DNA of 32,666 bases from Thermoleophilia bacterium (lineage in GTDB: Bacteria > Actinomycetota > Thermoleophilia > Gaiellales > Gaiellaceae): contig JAICPI010000026.1 in assembly GCA_025929895.1 (NCBI GenBank), positions 1 through 32,666 of the forward strand, read 5' to 3'. Positions within the stretch are counted from its first letter, which is position 1, and the number at the start of each line of letters is the position of its first letter. Positions 7,857 through 15,622 of this stretch are shown one piece after another. The notes under the pieces are model-generated. The model worked only from the letters and a program-made list of their open reading frames with translations, was not told the DNA's origin and did no database searches. The position numbers and the translations under genes were made by a program.

Positions 7857-7862
7857 ATGCTA
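7857..7862 (-). promoter_or_regulatory. -10 box (TAGCAT) for a leaderless minus-strand operon
   Basis: On the minus strand TAGCAT fits TAnnnT and ends 7 bases before the GTG start at 7849. There is no Shine-Dalgarno, so transcription probably begins at or next to the start codon. The hexamer overlaps the first codons of the divergent acyl-CoA dehydrogenase. Confidence 0.5.
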
Positions 7863-9071
7863 ACCCGCGTGGCGATCGCCGACCTCGCACCGACCGACGA
7901 GCTGCGCGATCTGCGCGGGCGCTACCGCGCGTTCATGGAGGAGCACGTCTATCCGAACGAGCAGGCCCTCCAGCGCGACGACGCCGAGCTGATCCGCTCG
8001 CTCCAGGCGAAGGCGAAGGAGGCCGGGCTCTGGGCGCCGCACGTCCCGCCCGAGGCCGGGGGGACGGGTCGCGGGTTCCTCGCGTACGCGCACCTGAACG
8101 AGGAGATCGGCCGCTCGACCTACGCCCAGCTCGTGTTCGGGTGCCAGGCGCCCGACGCGGGCAACGCCGAGATCCTCCATCTCTTCGGCACGCCCGAGCA
8201 GAAGGAGCGCTGGCTCTTCCCGCTCGTCGCCGGCGTGATCCGCTCGTTCTTCTCGATGACCGAGCCCGACCAGCCCGGCTCCGACCCGACGACGCTGCAG
8301 ACGCGCGCGCGGCGCGACGGGGACGAGTGGGTGATCGACGGTCACAAGTGGTTCTCCTCGGGGGCGGACGGCGCCGCGTTCGGGATCGTGATGGCTGTCA
8401 CCGACCCCGACGGCCCTCCGCACTCGCGTGCTTCGCAGATCGTCGTCCCGGCGGACACGCCCGGTCTCGAGGTCGTGCGCGCGGTGCCGGTCCTCGGCCA
8501 TGCCGGCAGCGGGTGGTCGACGCATTGCGAGGTGCGCTACACCGGCGTCCGCGTCCCGGTCGAGAACGTCCTGGGCGAACCGGGGGACGGCTTCCGGATC
8601 GCGCAGAAGCGCCTCGGTCCAGGCCGCATCCACCACGTGATGCGCTGGCTCGGCCAGATGCAGCGTGCGTTCGAGCTGCTCTGCGAGTACTCCCTCGAGC
8701 GCGAGGCGTTCGGCTCGCGGCTCGCGGCCAAGCAGACCGTGCAGAACTGGATCGCGGACTCCGCGGCGGGGATCCAGGCCTCGCGGCTGATGACGCTCGA
8801 CGCCGCACGCAAGATCGACGAAGGCGACGAGGCGCGCGTCGACGTCTCGCTGATCAAGTTCTTCGCCGCCCAGGTGCTCCACGACGTGATCGACCGCGCC
8901 ATCCAGGTGCACGGGGCGCGTGGGCTCACCGACGAGACGCCGCTCGCGGGGATGTACGCGATGGCGCGTGCGGCGCGGATCTACGACGGGCCCGACGAGG
9001 TGCACCGGATGGTCGTCGCGCGCCGGATCCTGAAGGAGTTCGAGCGGGGCGGGACGTGGCGGTTCGAGTAG
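7857..9071 (+). CDS. Acyl-CoA dehydrogenase, ACAD10/11-like (LvaC-like)
   Basis: A 404-residue acyl-CoA dehydrogenase. It has the beta-domain signature [12 protein letters not shown] (about 132-143), the [16 protein letters not shown] helix, [15 protein letters not shown], and a C-terminal [17 protein letters not shown] (about 376-392). GPDEVH in place of YEGT is the hallmark of the ACAD10/11 branch, in which members act with an APH kinase on 4-hydroxyacyl-CoA. Here the kinase is a separate gene on the opposite strand, 1 kb away. The start may be ATG 7857 or GTG 7869; neither has a clear Shine-Dalgarno. It overlaps the downstream reductase by 16 bases. The alternative is an ordinary medium-chain dehydrogenase with an unrelated substrate. 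Confidence 0.92.
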   Translation: MLTRVAIADLAPTDELRDLRGRYRAFMEEHVYPNEQALQRDDAELIRSLQAKAKEAGLWAPHVPPEAGGTGRGFLAYAHLNEEIGRSTYAQLVFGCQAPDAGNAEILHLFGTPEQKERWLFPLVAGVIRSFFSMTEPDQPGSDPTTLQTRARRDGDEWVIDGHKWFSSGADGAAFGIVMAVTDPDGPPHSRASQIVVPADTPGLEVVRAVPVLGHAGSGWSTHCEVRYTGVRVPVENVLGEPGDGFRIAQKRLGPGRIHHVMRWLGQMQRAFELLCEYSLEREAFGSRLAAKQTVQNWIADSAAGIQASRLMTLDAARKIDEGDEARVDVSLIKFFAAQVLHDVIDRAIQVHGARGLTDETPLAGMYAMARAARIYDGPDEVHRMVVARRILKEFERGGTWRFE

Positions 9072-10072
9072 CGACGAACCGCGTCGTCGCGCTCGCGGCG
9101 CGGCCGGCGGGGTTCCCCAGCGAGTCCGATTTCGAGCTCGTCGAACAGGCCGCGCCCGAGGCGGGCCCCGGCGAGGTGCTCGTCCGCGTGCTCTGGACGT
9201 CGGTCGACCCGTACCAGCGCGGTCGCATGAGCGAGGCGCGCTCGTACGCGAAGCCGGTGCAGCTCGGAGAGGTGATGACGGCGCAGGCGGTCGGTGAGGT
9301 GCTCGAGAGCGGCGACTCCCGCTTCGGGGCGGGCGACCTCGTCGTCGGGCAGCTCGGCTGGCAGGAGCTCGCGGTCGCACGGGCGGGGACGCTTCGCAGG
9401 GTGCCGGCGGCGCTCGACCCGCCGACGCTCGCGCTGCACGCGGTCGGGGCGACGGGCTTCACGGCCTACTTCGGCCTGCTCGACGTGTGCGAGCCGAAGC
9501 CGGGCGACACCGTCGTCGTGTCCGGGGCCGCGGGTGCGGTCGGGCAGGTCGTCGGGCAGATCGCGAAGCTGATGGGCTGCCGGACTGTCGGGATCGCGGG
9601 CGGGCCCGACAAGCGGGCAGACCTGCTCGGGCTGTACGGCTACGACGCCGCGATCGACTACAAGAACGACGACCTGCGCGCGCGGCTGAAGGAGGAGTGC
9701 GCCGACGGCGTCGACGTGTACTTCGACAACTGCGGCGGGGACATCTCGGCCGGGGTGCACACGCGGCTGAACGTCGGAGCACGCATCGCGATCTGCGGGC
9801 AGATCTCGCAGTACAACGCGGAGCGCCCGCAGCCGTCCTTCCACCCCGGGCTGCTGATCGTCTTCCGCGCGAGGATGCAGGGCTTCCTGGTCTCGGACTA
9901 TGCCGCGCGCTTCGACGAGGCGGCGGCGCGGCTGGCGCGCTGGGTCGCCGAGGGCGAGATCCGCTGGCGCGAGCACGTCACCGAGGGCCTCGAGCACGCC
10001 CCGCGCGCGTTCATCGGGATGCTGAACGGCGAGAACCGCGGCAAGGCGCTCGTCAAGGTCGCCGACCGCTAG
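9056..10072 (+). CDS. NADP-dependent oxidoreductase, CurA/leukotriene B4 12-hydroxydehydrogenase-like MDR family
   Basis: A 338-residue zinc-free medium-chain reductase. The N-terminal region has TNRVVALAARPAG and the VDPYQRGRMSE substrate-site motif, followed by the Rossmann glycine motif GAAGAVGQVVGQIAK, then YFDNCGGDISAGV and GQISQYNAE, as in bacterial CurA and mammalian prostaglandin reductase. These enzymes reduce the C=C bond of alpha,beta-unsaturated ketones or aldehydes with NADPH. The start GTG 9056 restores the family N-terminus and overlaps the dehydrogenase by 16 bases. The only purine-rich AAGGAG lies about 18 bases upstream. Its stop TAG shares the tetramer CTAG (10069-10072) with the stop of the convergent thioesterase gene. 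A role in reducing an enone produced by its neighbour is inferred. Confidence 0.9.
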   Translation: MAVRVATNRVVALAARPAGFPSESDFELVEQAAPEAGPGEVLVRVLWTSVDPYQRGRMSEARSYAKPVQLGEVMTAQAVGEVLESGDSRFGAGDLVVGQLGWQELAVARAGTLRRVPAALDPPTLALHAVGATGFTAYFGLLDVCEPKPGDTVVVSGAAGAVGQVVGQIAKLMGCRTVGIAGGPDKRADLLGLYGYDAAIDYKNDDLRARLKEECADGVDVYFDNCGGDISAGVHTRLNVGARIAICGQISQYNAERPQPSFHPGLLIVFRARMQGFLVSDYAARFDEAAARLARWVAEGEIRWREHVTEGLEHAPRAFIGMLNGENRGKALVKVADR

Positions 10073-10494
10073 CGAGCGCTGCGCAGGACCTGCGTGCAGC
10101 GCGCGCTTGCGAGATGCGCGCCGCCGGCGTCGTAGAGCTCGCCGGCGCAGAACATCAGGCGCTTCGTGCGTTGGACGACGCGGGCGTCCGCGCGGAGCAG
10201 GCCTGGACGCGCCGCACGGTGGAACTCCGTCCGCAGCTCAGCCGTGAGGAACGTCTCGTCGCCCTCGAGCAGCGTCCAGCAGGCGCCGCCCATCGCGCTG
10301 TCGAGAATCGTCGCGACGAGGCCGCCGTGGACGATCGCGCCGCTCTCGGCAGGAAACGCGTAGTGCTCCGTCGCGTCCCATTCGATCACCATCCGCCCGG
10401 GCTCGTCGAGCGCGCGCCGGTAGCCCAGCGTGTGCCAGACGTGCGGCGTCCCGGGATCGACGTCCTCCCACGCGCGGCGCTCGTCCTCGCTCAC
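10069..10494 (-). CDS. Hotdog-fold thioesterase, PaaI family
   Basis: A 141-residue single hotdog-domain protein. The active-site segment IVHGGLVATILDSAMGGA with conserved HGG is typical of PaaI/YbgC-like acyl-CoA thioesterases, which hydrolyse stalled acyl-CoA intermediates and release CoA. The start is GTG 10494, sharing GTGA with the stop of the SDR gene, so it is coupled to it. Its stop TAG lies in the CTAG also used by the convergent reductase. It is the last gene of the long minus-strand cluster. The acyl specificity is unknown. Confidence 0.87.
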   Translation of the reverse strand: MSEDERRAWEDVDPGTPHVWHTLGYRRALDEPGRMVIEWDATEHYAFPAESGAIVHGGLVATILDSAMGGACWTLLEGDETFLTAELRTEFHRAARPGLLRADARVVQRTKRLMFCAGELYDAGGAHLASARCTQVLRSAR

Positions 10495-11180
10495 AGCGTC
10501 GGCACCGCGCCTTCCTTCCCCGGTACGCGCGGGCCGGGGACGCCCGGGAACCGGAACGTGACCGCGTCCCGTCCCGGCTGCACGACCCACGCCTGCCCGA
10601 CCTCGTCGTCCCGCGCTGCGAGCAGCACCGCTTCGGCCACCTCCTCGGCCCGCAGGAGCGGGAATCCCGCCGCCTCGAGCGACGCGCGACCCTCCTCGCC
10701 CAGCAGCGGCGTGTCGACGATCCCCGGATTGACCATGTTGATCCGGATCCCGCGCTCGGCCAGCTGCGGTGCGACGGACCTCACGAACCCGACGACCGCG
10801 TGCTTCGTGAGCGAATAGAGCGGGTCGTTGTCCATCCCGATCAGCCCGCCCAGCGACGCCGTCACGACGATCGCGCCCTCGTGCATGACGCGCGCCAGCC
10901 GCCGCACGCCGAAGACGACCCCGTCCACGTTGACGCCGACGATTCGCCGGTAGTCCTCGTCGCTCACGCGGCCGATCAGCCGCTCGCCCGTGACCACGCC
11001 GGCGTTCAGGCACGCGAGCTCGACCGCCTCGACGTCGTCCCACGCGCGCGGGTCGGAAACGTCGAAACCGTCGACGACGTCGAGCACGCGAACCTGCGCG
11101 CCCTCGCGCTCGAGCCGTTCCACGATCGCGGCGCCGATCCCGGACCGCCCGCCGGTGACGAGCGCCGTCTCAGGGAACAA
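10491..11180 (-). CDS. Short-chain dehydrogenase/reductase
   Basis: A 229-residue classical SDR, compact for the family. The NAD(P)-binding motif TGGRSGIG is at residues 9-16 and NAG in ACLNAGV is retained. The catalytic set is Ser in VTASLGG with YSLTK. The acidic LDVVDG after beta-2 suggests NAD rather than NADP preference (inference). The C-terminus is proline/glycine-rich. It would oxidise a secondary alcohol, for instance a hydroxyacyl-CoA or a ring alcohol. The start is TTG 11180, 11 bases inside the upstream quinone oxidoreductase gene. The stop forms a GTGA overlap with the thioesterase. Confidence 0.9.
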   Translation of the reverse strand: MFPETALVTGGRSGIGAAIVERLEREGAQVRVLDVVDGFDVSDPRAWDDVEAVELACLNAGVVTGERLIGRVSDEDYRRIVGVNVDGVVFGVRRLARVMHEGAIVVTASLGGLIGMDNDPLYSLTKHAVVGFVRSVAPQLAERGIRINMVNPGIVDTPLLGEEGRASLEAAGFPLLRAEEVAEAVLLAARDDEVGQAWVVQPGRDAVTFRFPGVPGPRVPGKEGAVPTL

Positions 11181-12090
11181 GGACGACCTTGCCGACGCTG
11201 CGCCGCTCCTCGATCAGGCGATGCGCCTCGCCCGCCTGCGCCAAGGGGAACGTCGCGCCGACGAGCGGCCGAACGGAGCCGGCCTCCCACAGCGCGACGA
11301 TCTCGGCGACCGCATCGGCCACGAGCTCCGGGCGGTGGCGCATCAGCCGGCCGAGGTAGAAGCCCAGCACCCCGACGTTGCGCCCGACGAGCGGCGCGGG
11401 ATCGAGGGGCTCCCACCACCCGCCGGCGAACCCCGCCGCGACGACGACGCCCAGCGGGTTCAGCGTCGCGAACGACCGCGCGAAGACGTCGCCGCCCACG
11501 GAGTCGAGCACGACGTCCGCACGCACCTGCTCCTCGAACCCGTCGTAGAGCAGCGCCTCGTCCGCGCCGAGCCCGCGCGCGACCTCGAGCTTCTCCTCGG
11601 AGCTCGCGGTCGCGACGACCCGCGCGCCGAGGTGCTTGCCGACCTGGATCGCGGCGGACCCGACCCCGCCCGCGCCCGCGTGCACGAGGACGGTCGACCC
11701 CTCCCCCACGCGCGCCATCCGCGTCAGTGGGATCCACGCGGTCAGGAACGTCAGGAGAAACGAGGCGCCCTCCTCGAACGTCGCCGACTCGGGCAGCGGC
11801 ACGACGAGCGCGTCGTCGACCGCGACGGCCTCCGCGTACCCGCCGCCGCCCGCGCGCGGCAGCGCCATCACGCGACGCCCGTCGACCTCGCCGGCGACCT
11901 CCGAGCCCAGCACCGTCGGCAGCTCGGGCGGCTGCGGATATCGCCCTTGCCGAACGAGCACGTCGGCGAAGTTGATCCCCGCCGCGCGTACCCGCACGAC
12001 GACCTCGCCGTCGCGCGGCTCGGGCTCGGGGACGTCCGCGTACTCCAGCCGCTCCGGACCGCCCGGCTCCCGGAGCAGAACGGCCTTCAA
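11170..12090 (-). CDS. NADPH:quinone oxidoreductase-like MDR enzyme
   Basis: A 306-residue medium-chain reductase without zinc ligands, starting with MKAVLLREPGGPERLEY. It has the family segment AAGINFADVLVRQGRYP, the glycine motif HAGAGGVGSAAIQVGK and DSVGGDVF. Quinone oxidoreductase-like enzymes reduce quinones, enones or enoyl thioesters with NADPH. The start is TTG 12090 by alignment to the family N-terminus; no ATG or GTG is available nearby and no Shine-Dalgarno is visible. A 166-base gap separates it from the upstream ligase, making it the likeliest point for an internal promoter in this minus-strand run. It overlaps the SDR by 11 bases. Confidence 0.9.
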   Translation of the reverse strand: MKAVLLREPGGPERLEYADVPEPEPRDGEVVVRVRAAGINFADVLVRQGRYPQPPELPTVLGSEVAGEVDGRRVMALPRAGGGGYAEAVAVDDALVVPLPESATFEEGASFLLTFLTAWIPLTRMARVGEGSTVLVHAGAGGVGSAAIQVGKHLGARVVATASSEEKLEVARGLGADEALLYDGFEEQVRADVVLDSVGGDVFARSFATLNPLGVVVAAGFAGGWWEPLDPAPLVGRNVGVLGFYLGRLMRHRPELVADAVAEIVALWEAGSVRPLVGATFPLAQAGEAHRLIEERRSVGKVVLVP

Positions 12091-12097
12091 TGCGGAG

Positions 12098-12122
12098 GGC
12101 TCGGCGAAATAGCCGCTGAGCC
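12098..12122 (-). other. Hairpin-forming sequence in the ligase/quinone oxidoreductase gap
   Basis: On the minus strand GGCTCAGCG and CGCCGAGCC can pair as a 9-bp stem with one A/C mismatch around a 7-base loop. It lies 134 bases after the ligase stop and 8 bases before the next start codon, so it may attenuate or terminate read-through. There is no T-tract. Weak evidence. Confidence 0.3.
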
Positions 12123-12167
12123 GCAGGGCCGCGCTGGGCGGCGCGATGCGGCGTCCTCAGTCGCGCC

Positions 12168-12185
12168 CGTATCACTGTGGATACG
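12168..12185. promoter_or_regulatory. Operator-like inverted repeat CGTATC-N6-GATACG
   Basis: Perfect 6-bp arms (12168-12173 and 12180-12185) flank ACTGTG in the 166-base gap upstream of the quinone oxidoreductase operon on the minus strand. The even spacing would suit a dimeric regulator, for example of the TetR class, but no regulator gene is adjacent. It may be chance. Confidence 0.3.
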
Positions 12186-12256
12186 AGCGCTCCCTGCGTC
12201 CTTGCCTCGCACCACCCATCGCACCCCTGCGACGAGGCCCATTCCGCCAAACCCTC

Positions 12257-13879
12257 CTATCCCGCGACCGGAGCCTCGGCGGGCGCCTCCGCACGCACGT
12301 CCGCGAACTGCTCCCGCAGCGCGGTCTTCTTGAACTTGCCGACGGCGGTCTTCGGGATCTCCTCGACGAACTCGAAGCGGTCCGGGATCCACCACTTCGC
12401 GCACTGGCCCGTGAGGTGCTCGCGCAGCTGCTCCTCGGTCGCGCTCTGGCCCTCCTTGAACACGACGACTGCCAGCGGCCGCTCCGACCACTTCTCGTGC
12501 GGCATCGCGATCACCGCCGCCTCGGCCACGGCTGGGTGGCCCATGATCCTGTTCTCCAGCTCGACCGACGAGATCCACTCGCCGCCCGACTTGATCACGT
12601 CCTTGGAGCGGTCCTTGATCTGGATGAACCCCTTCGGGTGCATCGAGACGATGTCGCCGGTGCGGAACCAGCCGTCGTCCGTCCAGCGGTCGTTGAGCTC
12701 GTCGTCGTCGTAGTACGCAGACGCGACCCAGGGGCCGCGGACCTCGAGCTCGCCCATCGACTCGGCATCCCACGGCACCTCCTTGCCCTCGGCCATCACG
12801 CGCAGCTCGACGAGCGGCAGCGGCACGCCGGCCATGGCGATGAAGTCGTACTGCGTGTCCGCGTCCGCGTTGCGGAGGTCGCCGATCATGTCGCTGACCG
12901 ACGCCACCGGCGAGGTCTCCGTCATGCCCCACCCCTGCACGACCCGAAGGCCGTGGCGCTCCTTGTAGCCCGCGATCATCGAGCGCGGCACGGCGGAGCC
13001 GCCGACGAGCATGCCCTTCATGTGCGAGAGGTCCCACTTGCCGGGGTTCGCGTCGAGCATCTGGAGCATCCCGAGCCAGATCGTCGGCACGCCGGCGGTC
13101 CACGTCACCTGCTCCGCCACGAAGTCCTCGAGCAGGCTCTCCGGGTCGAGGAACGGGCCCGGGAAGACGAGCTTCGAGCCCAGCATCGCCGCGAGGTACG
13201 GGTAGCCCCACGCGTTCGCGTGGAACATCGGCACGACCGGCAGCAGCGTGTCCTCCTCCGAGACGCGCTCGCCGAGCGGCGAGAGCGACGCGACGCCGAG
13301 CGCGTGCAGGACCGTCGACCGGTGCGCGTAGACGACGCCCTTCGGGCGCCCCGTCGTCCCGCTCGTGTAGCACATCGCCGCGGCGTCCCACTCGTCCAGG
13401 TCGGGCTCGGTCCAGTCGTCGGCGCTCGCGCCGGCGAGGAGGTCCTCGTAGGAGTCCTCGACGACGAGCACGTGCTCGATGTCGGTGTGCTCCCTGAACG
13501 TGTCGAGCAGTGGGATCAGGCTCTTGTCGACGATGACGGCCTTGTCGCCGCCGTGCTTCGCGATGTACGCGATGTCGGTCGGGTGCAGGCGCAGGTTGAG
13601 CGTGTGCAGCACGAACCCCCCGCACGGGATCCCGAAGTACGCCTCCAGGTGCTGGTAGTGGTTCCAGCAGAGCGTCGCGACGCGATCGCCCTTCTTCAGC
13701 CCGAGCCCCTCCAGACCGACGGCGAGTTGCTTGGCGCGCCGCGCCATGTCGCGGAACGTATAGCGATGGAAGCTCTTGTCGGGCATCCGCGTGACGATCT
13801 CCTGGTCGCCGAAGTACGTCTCGGCGCGCCGCAGGAGCGGCGGAAGCGTGAGCGGGAAGTCCATCATCTGGCCCTTCAA
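12257..13879 (-). CDS. Acyl-CoA ligase, medium/long-chain FadD-like AMP-binding enzyme
   Basis: A 540-residue ANL-superfamily ligase that activates a carboxylic acid with ATP and CoA. The P-loop YTSGTTGRPKG is at 171-181. VVPMFHANAWG, GWGMTETSP, WFRTGDIVSMHPKGFIQIKDRSKD and the catalytic Lys of KTAVGKFKK (about 515) are all present. The start is TTG 13879: AGGAGG (13885-13890 on the minus strand) sits 5 bases upstream, and MKGQMMDFPLTLPPLL matches the usual N-terminus of this ligase group, whereas the two later ATG codons would be about 17 bases from the Shine-Dalgarno. It begins 10 bases after the short acyl-CoA dehydrogenase gene. Substrate activation followed by the adjacent dehydrogenase pair forms a coherent pathway start. 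The acid is unknown. Confidence 0.95.
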   Translation of the reverse strand: MKGQMMDFPLTLPPLLRRAETYFGDQEIVTRMPDKSFHRYTFRDMARRAKQLAVGLEGLGLKKGDRVATLCWNHYQHLEAYFGIPCGGFVLHTLNLRLHPTDIAYIAKHGGDKAVIVDKSLIPLLDTFREHTDIEHVLVVEDSYEDLLAGASADDWTEPDLDEWDAAAMCYTSGTTGRPKGVVYAHRSTVLHALGVASLSPLGERVSEEDTLLPVVPMFHANAWGYPYLAAMLGSKLVFPGPFLDPESLLEDFVAEQVTWTAGVPTIWLGMLQMLDANPGKWDLSHMKGMLVGGSAVPRSMIAGYKERHGLRVVQGWGMTETSPVASVSDMIGDLRNADADTQYDFIAMAGVPLPLVELRVMAEGKEVPWDAESMGELEVRGPWVASAYYDDDELNDRWTDDGWFRTGDIVSMHPKGFIQIKDRSKDVIKSGGEWISSVELENRIMGHPAVAEAAVIAMPHEKWSERPLAVVVFKEGQSATEEQLREHLTGQCAKWWIPDRFEFVEEIPKTAVGKFKKTALREQFADVRAEAPAEAPVAG

Positions 13880-13889
13880 CGCGACCTCC

Positions 13890-14504
13890 TCAGTCCAGTA
13901 GGTGTTCGGCGACGCGCGCGCGGTGCTCGCGCGGGTAGCCGCCGTGCGCCTGGATCGCCAGCGCGCGCTTGTAGTACTCGTGCAGGACGTGCTCCCAGGT
14001 GAAGCCGATGCCGCCGTGGACCTGGATCGAGCGCTCGCACGCGGCGACCGCGGCGTCGGAGGCGTACGCCTTCGCGGCCGCGACGGCGACGGGCGCCTGC
14101 TCGTCGGCCTCCGCGACGCACCACGCGGCCCAGTAGGCGAGCGAGCGGGAGAGCTCGGTCTCGACGTAGATGTCGACCAGCGGATGCGAAACCGCCTGGT
14201 AGACGCCGATCTTCCGTCCGAACTGCTCGCGGGTCGCGGCGTACTCGACTCCGAGCTCGAGCGCCTTCGCGGCGATCCCGACCGCCTCCAGCGCAAGCGT
14301 GGCGAGCTGCTCGTCCTCCGGCCGCGAGGCGTCGAAGAGCGACTCGCCGACGTTCGCACGGCCGCCCTCCTCGTAGAGGACCGCGCGGTCGAGGAAGCTC
14401 AGCTCGGCGCCGGCGATCTCGTCGCGCGACCAGCCGCCGTTCCCGAGCGCGTCGCGCGCCTCGCGCCGCAGCAGCTCCTGCTCCTCGGTGAACGCGAACT
14501 GCAT
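13890..14504 (-). CDS. Short acyl-CoA dehydrogenase-family subunit lacking the beta domain
   Basis: A 204-residue protein, only about 55% of the usual 350-400 residues. It begins like a normal acyl-CoA dehydrogenase (MQFAFTEEQELLRREARDAL), keeps part of the N-terminal helices (LSFLDRAVLYEEGGRANVGESLFD), then passes directly at about residue 57-65 into the C-terminal four-helix domain (ALELGVEYAATREQFGRKIG, IQVHGGIGFTWEHVLHEYYKRA). The middle beta domain with the TEPGSGSD-type FAD/substrate motif is missing. The frame is intact and the junction is clean, so this looks like an evolved short form. It follows the full-length dehydrogenase with a TGATG junction, as in heteromeric pairs such as the FadE/ChsE enzymes of steroid side-chain degradation. 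A structural or regulatory partner role is inferred. A recent internal deletion is the alternative. Confidence 0.88.
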   Translation of the reverse strand: MQFAFTEEQELLRREARDALGNGGWSRDEIAGAELSFLDRAVLYEEGGRANVGESLFDASRPEDEQLATLALEAVGIAAKALELGVEYAATREQFGRKIGVYQAVSHPLVDIYVETELSRSLAYWAAWCVAEADEQAPVAVAAAKAYASDAAVAACERSIQVHGGIGFTWEHVLHEYYKRALAIQAHGGYPREHRARVAEHLLD

Positions 14505-15622
14505 CAGCGCGACCTCGGCAGCCCGAGCACCCGTTCGGCGACGATGTTGCGGAGGATCTCGCTCGTCCCCGCCTCGATCGTGTTGCCGCGGGAGCGCAGC
14601 TGCTGGTGGCGCCAGTAGCCGTCGTCCTCGCCGCCGAGGATCTCCATGGCCAGCTTCGTCAGGCGCTGGTTCGCCTCCGACCACGCGAGCTTTACCGCCG
14701 AGCCCTCGGGTCCGGGAATGCCCGTTTTCATCAGCGTCGTCAACGCGCGGTAGTTCGTCATCTTCAACGCCTGCTGCACGATCCACTCGTGCGCGATCCG
14801 GTCGCGGACGATCGCGTCGTGCCCGTTCGTCGACTTCGCGAGCGAGACGAGCCTGCGCACCTGCGCCTCGAGCACGCCGCTGAGCGCGAAGCCGAGCGTG
14901 CCGCGCTCGTGCAGGAGCGTCGTCATCGCGACCTGCCAGCCTCCGCCGACCTCGCCGAGCAGGTTCGCCTTCGGGATCTCGACGTCGGTGAGGAAGATCT
15001 CGTTGAACTCGGCTTCGCCCGTGATCTGCCGGAGCGGCCGCACCTCGACGCCGGGCGCCTTCATGTCGACGATCACGTACGTCAGGCCCGCATGGCGCTC
15101 CGAGTCGGGGTCGCTCCGCCCGATCAGGATGCAGAAGTCGGCGATGTGCGCGAACGACGACCAGACCTTCTGGCCGTTGAGCACGAACGTGTCGCCGCGG
15201 TCGTCGATCCTCGTTCGGACCGCCGAGAGGTCGGACCCTGCGCCCGGCTCCGAGAAGCCCTGGCACCAGATCTCCTCCGCGGAGAGGATCCTCGCGAGGT
15301 ACCGCTGCTTCTGCTCCTCCGTGCCGTGCGCCATGATCGTCGGCCCTGCCATCCCGAGGCCGATCACGCCGATGTGCTGCGGCGCCTCCGCGCGGGCGAA
15401 CTCCTCGAGCACGATCGCCTGGTGGCTGTAGGGCGCGCCCTTGCCGCCGTACTCCTCCGGCCAGGTCAGCCCGGCGTAGCCCGCGTCGTACAGCTTCCGC
15501 GACCAGTCGCGCTGGTCGCCGGCGGGCAGGTTCGCCTCCAGCCAGGCGCGGACGCCGGCGCGGAACTCGGCTTCGTCGGGGGTGTCGCGGAGGTCGATGA
15601 GGCTATTGAACCACCGGCCCAC
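14504..15622 (-). CDS. Acyl-CoA dehydrogenase, FadE26/28-like large subunit
   Basis: A 372-residue full-length acyl-CoA dehydrogenase with DLRDTPDEAEFRAGVRAWL at the N-terminus, TWPEEYGGKG, a beta-domain signature QGFSEPGAGSD, and the C-terminal IEAGTSEILRNIVAERVLGLP. This last motif lacks the Glu of the common YEGT, as in FadE/ChsE-type subunits that place the base elsewhere or form hetero-oligomers. Its stop overlaps the ATG of the beta-domain-less subunit (TGATG), arguing for a 1:1 complex. The start is GTG 15622; the conserved domain begins about 8 residues later and no better codon exists. It overlaps the upstream small gene by 20 bases. The context (ligase, SDR, MaoC, Zn-ADH) suggests branched or cyclic acyl-CoA substrates. 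Confidence 0.93.
   Translation of the reverse strand: MGRWFNSLIDLRDTPDEAEFRAGVRAWLEANLPAGDQRDWSRKLYDAGYAGLTWPEEYGGKGAPYSHQAIVLEEFARAEAPQHIGVIGLGMAGPTIMAHGTEEQKQRYLARILSAEEIWCQGFSEPGAGSDLSAVRTRIDDRGDTFVLNGQKVWSSFAHIADFCILIGRSDPDSERHAGLTYVIVDMKAPGVEVRPLRQITGEAEFNEIFLTDVEIPKANLLGEVGGGWQVAMTTLLHERGTLGFALSGVLEAQVRRLVSLAKSTNGHDAIVRDRIAHEWIVQQALKMTNYRALTTLMKTGIPGPEGSAVKLAWSEANQRLTKLAMEILGGEDDGYWRHQQLRSRGNTIEAGTSEILRNIVAERVLGLPRSR

Noticed and set aside
6803-8989. Plus-strand open frame running unbroken into the CurA-like reductase (1089 codons in total)
   Set aside because: Only the last 338 residues are conserved. The rest is antisense or frame-shifted shadow of the kinase, LLM and dehydrogenase genes.
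13890-14504. Short acyl-CoA dehydrogenase as a pseudogene
   Set aside because: No frameshift or stop, normal codon use, correct termini and exact coupling to both neighbours; called as an intact short subunit instead.
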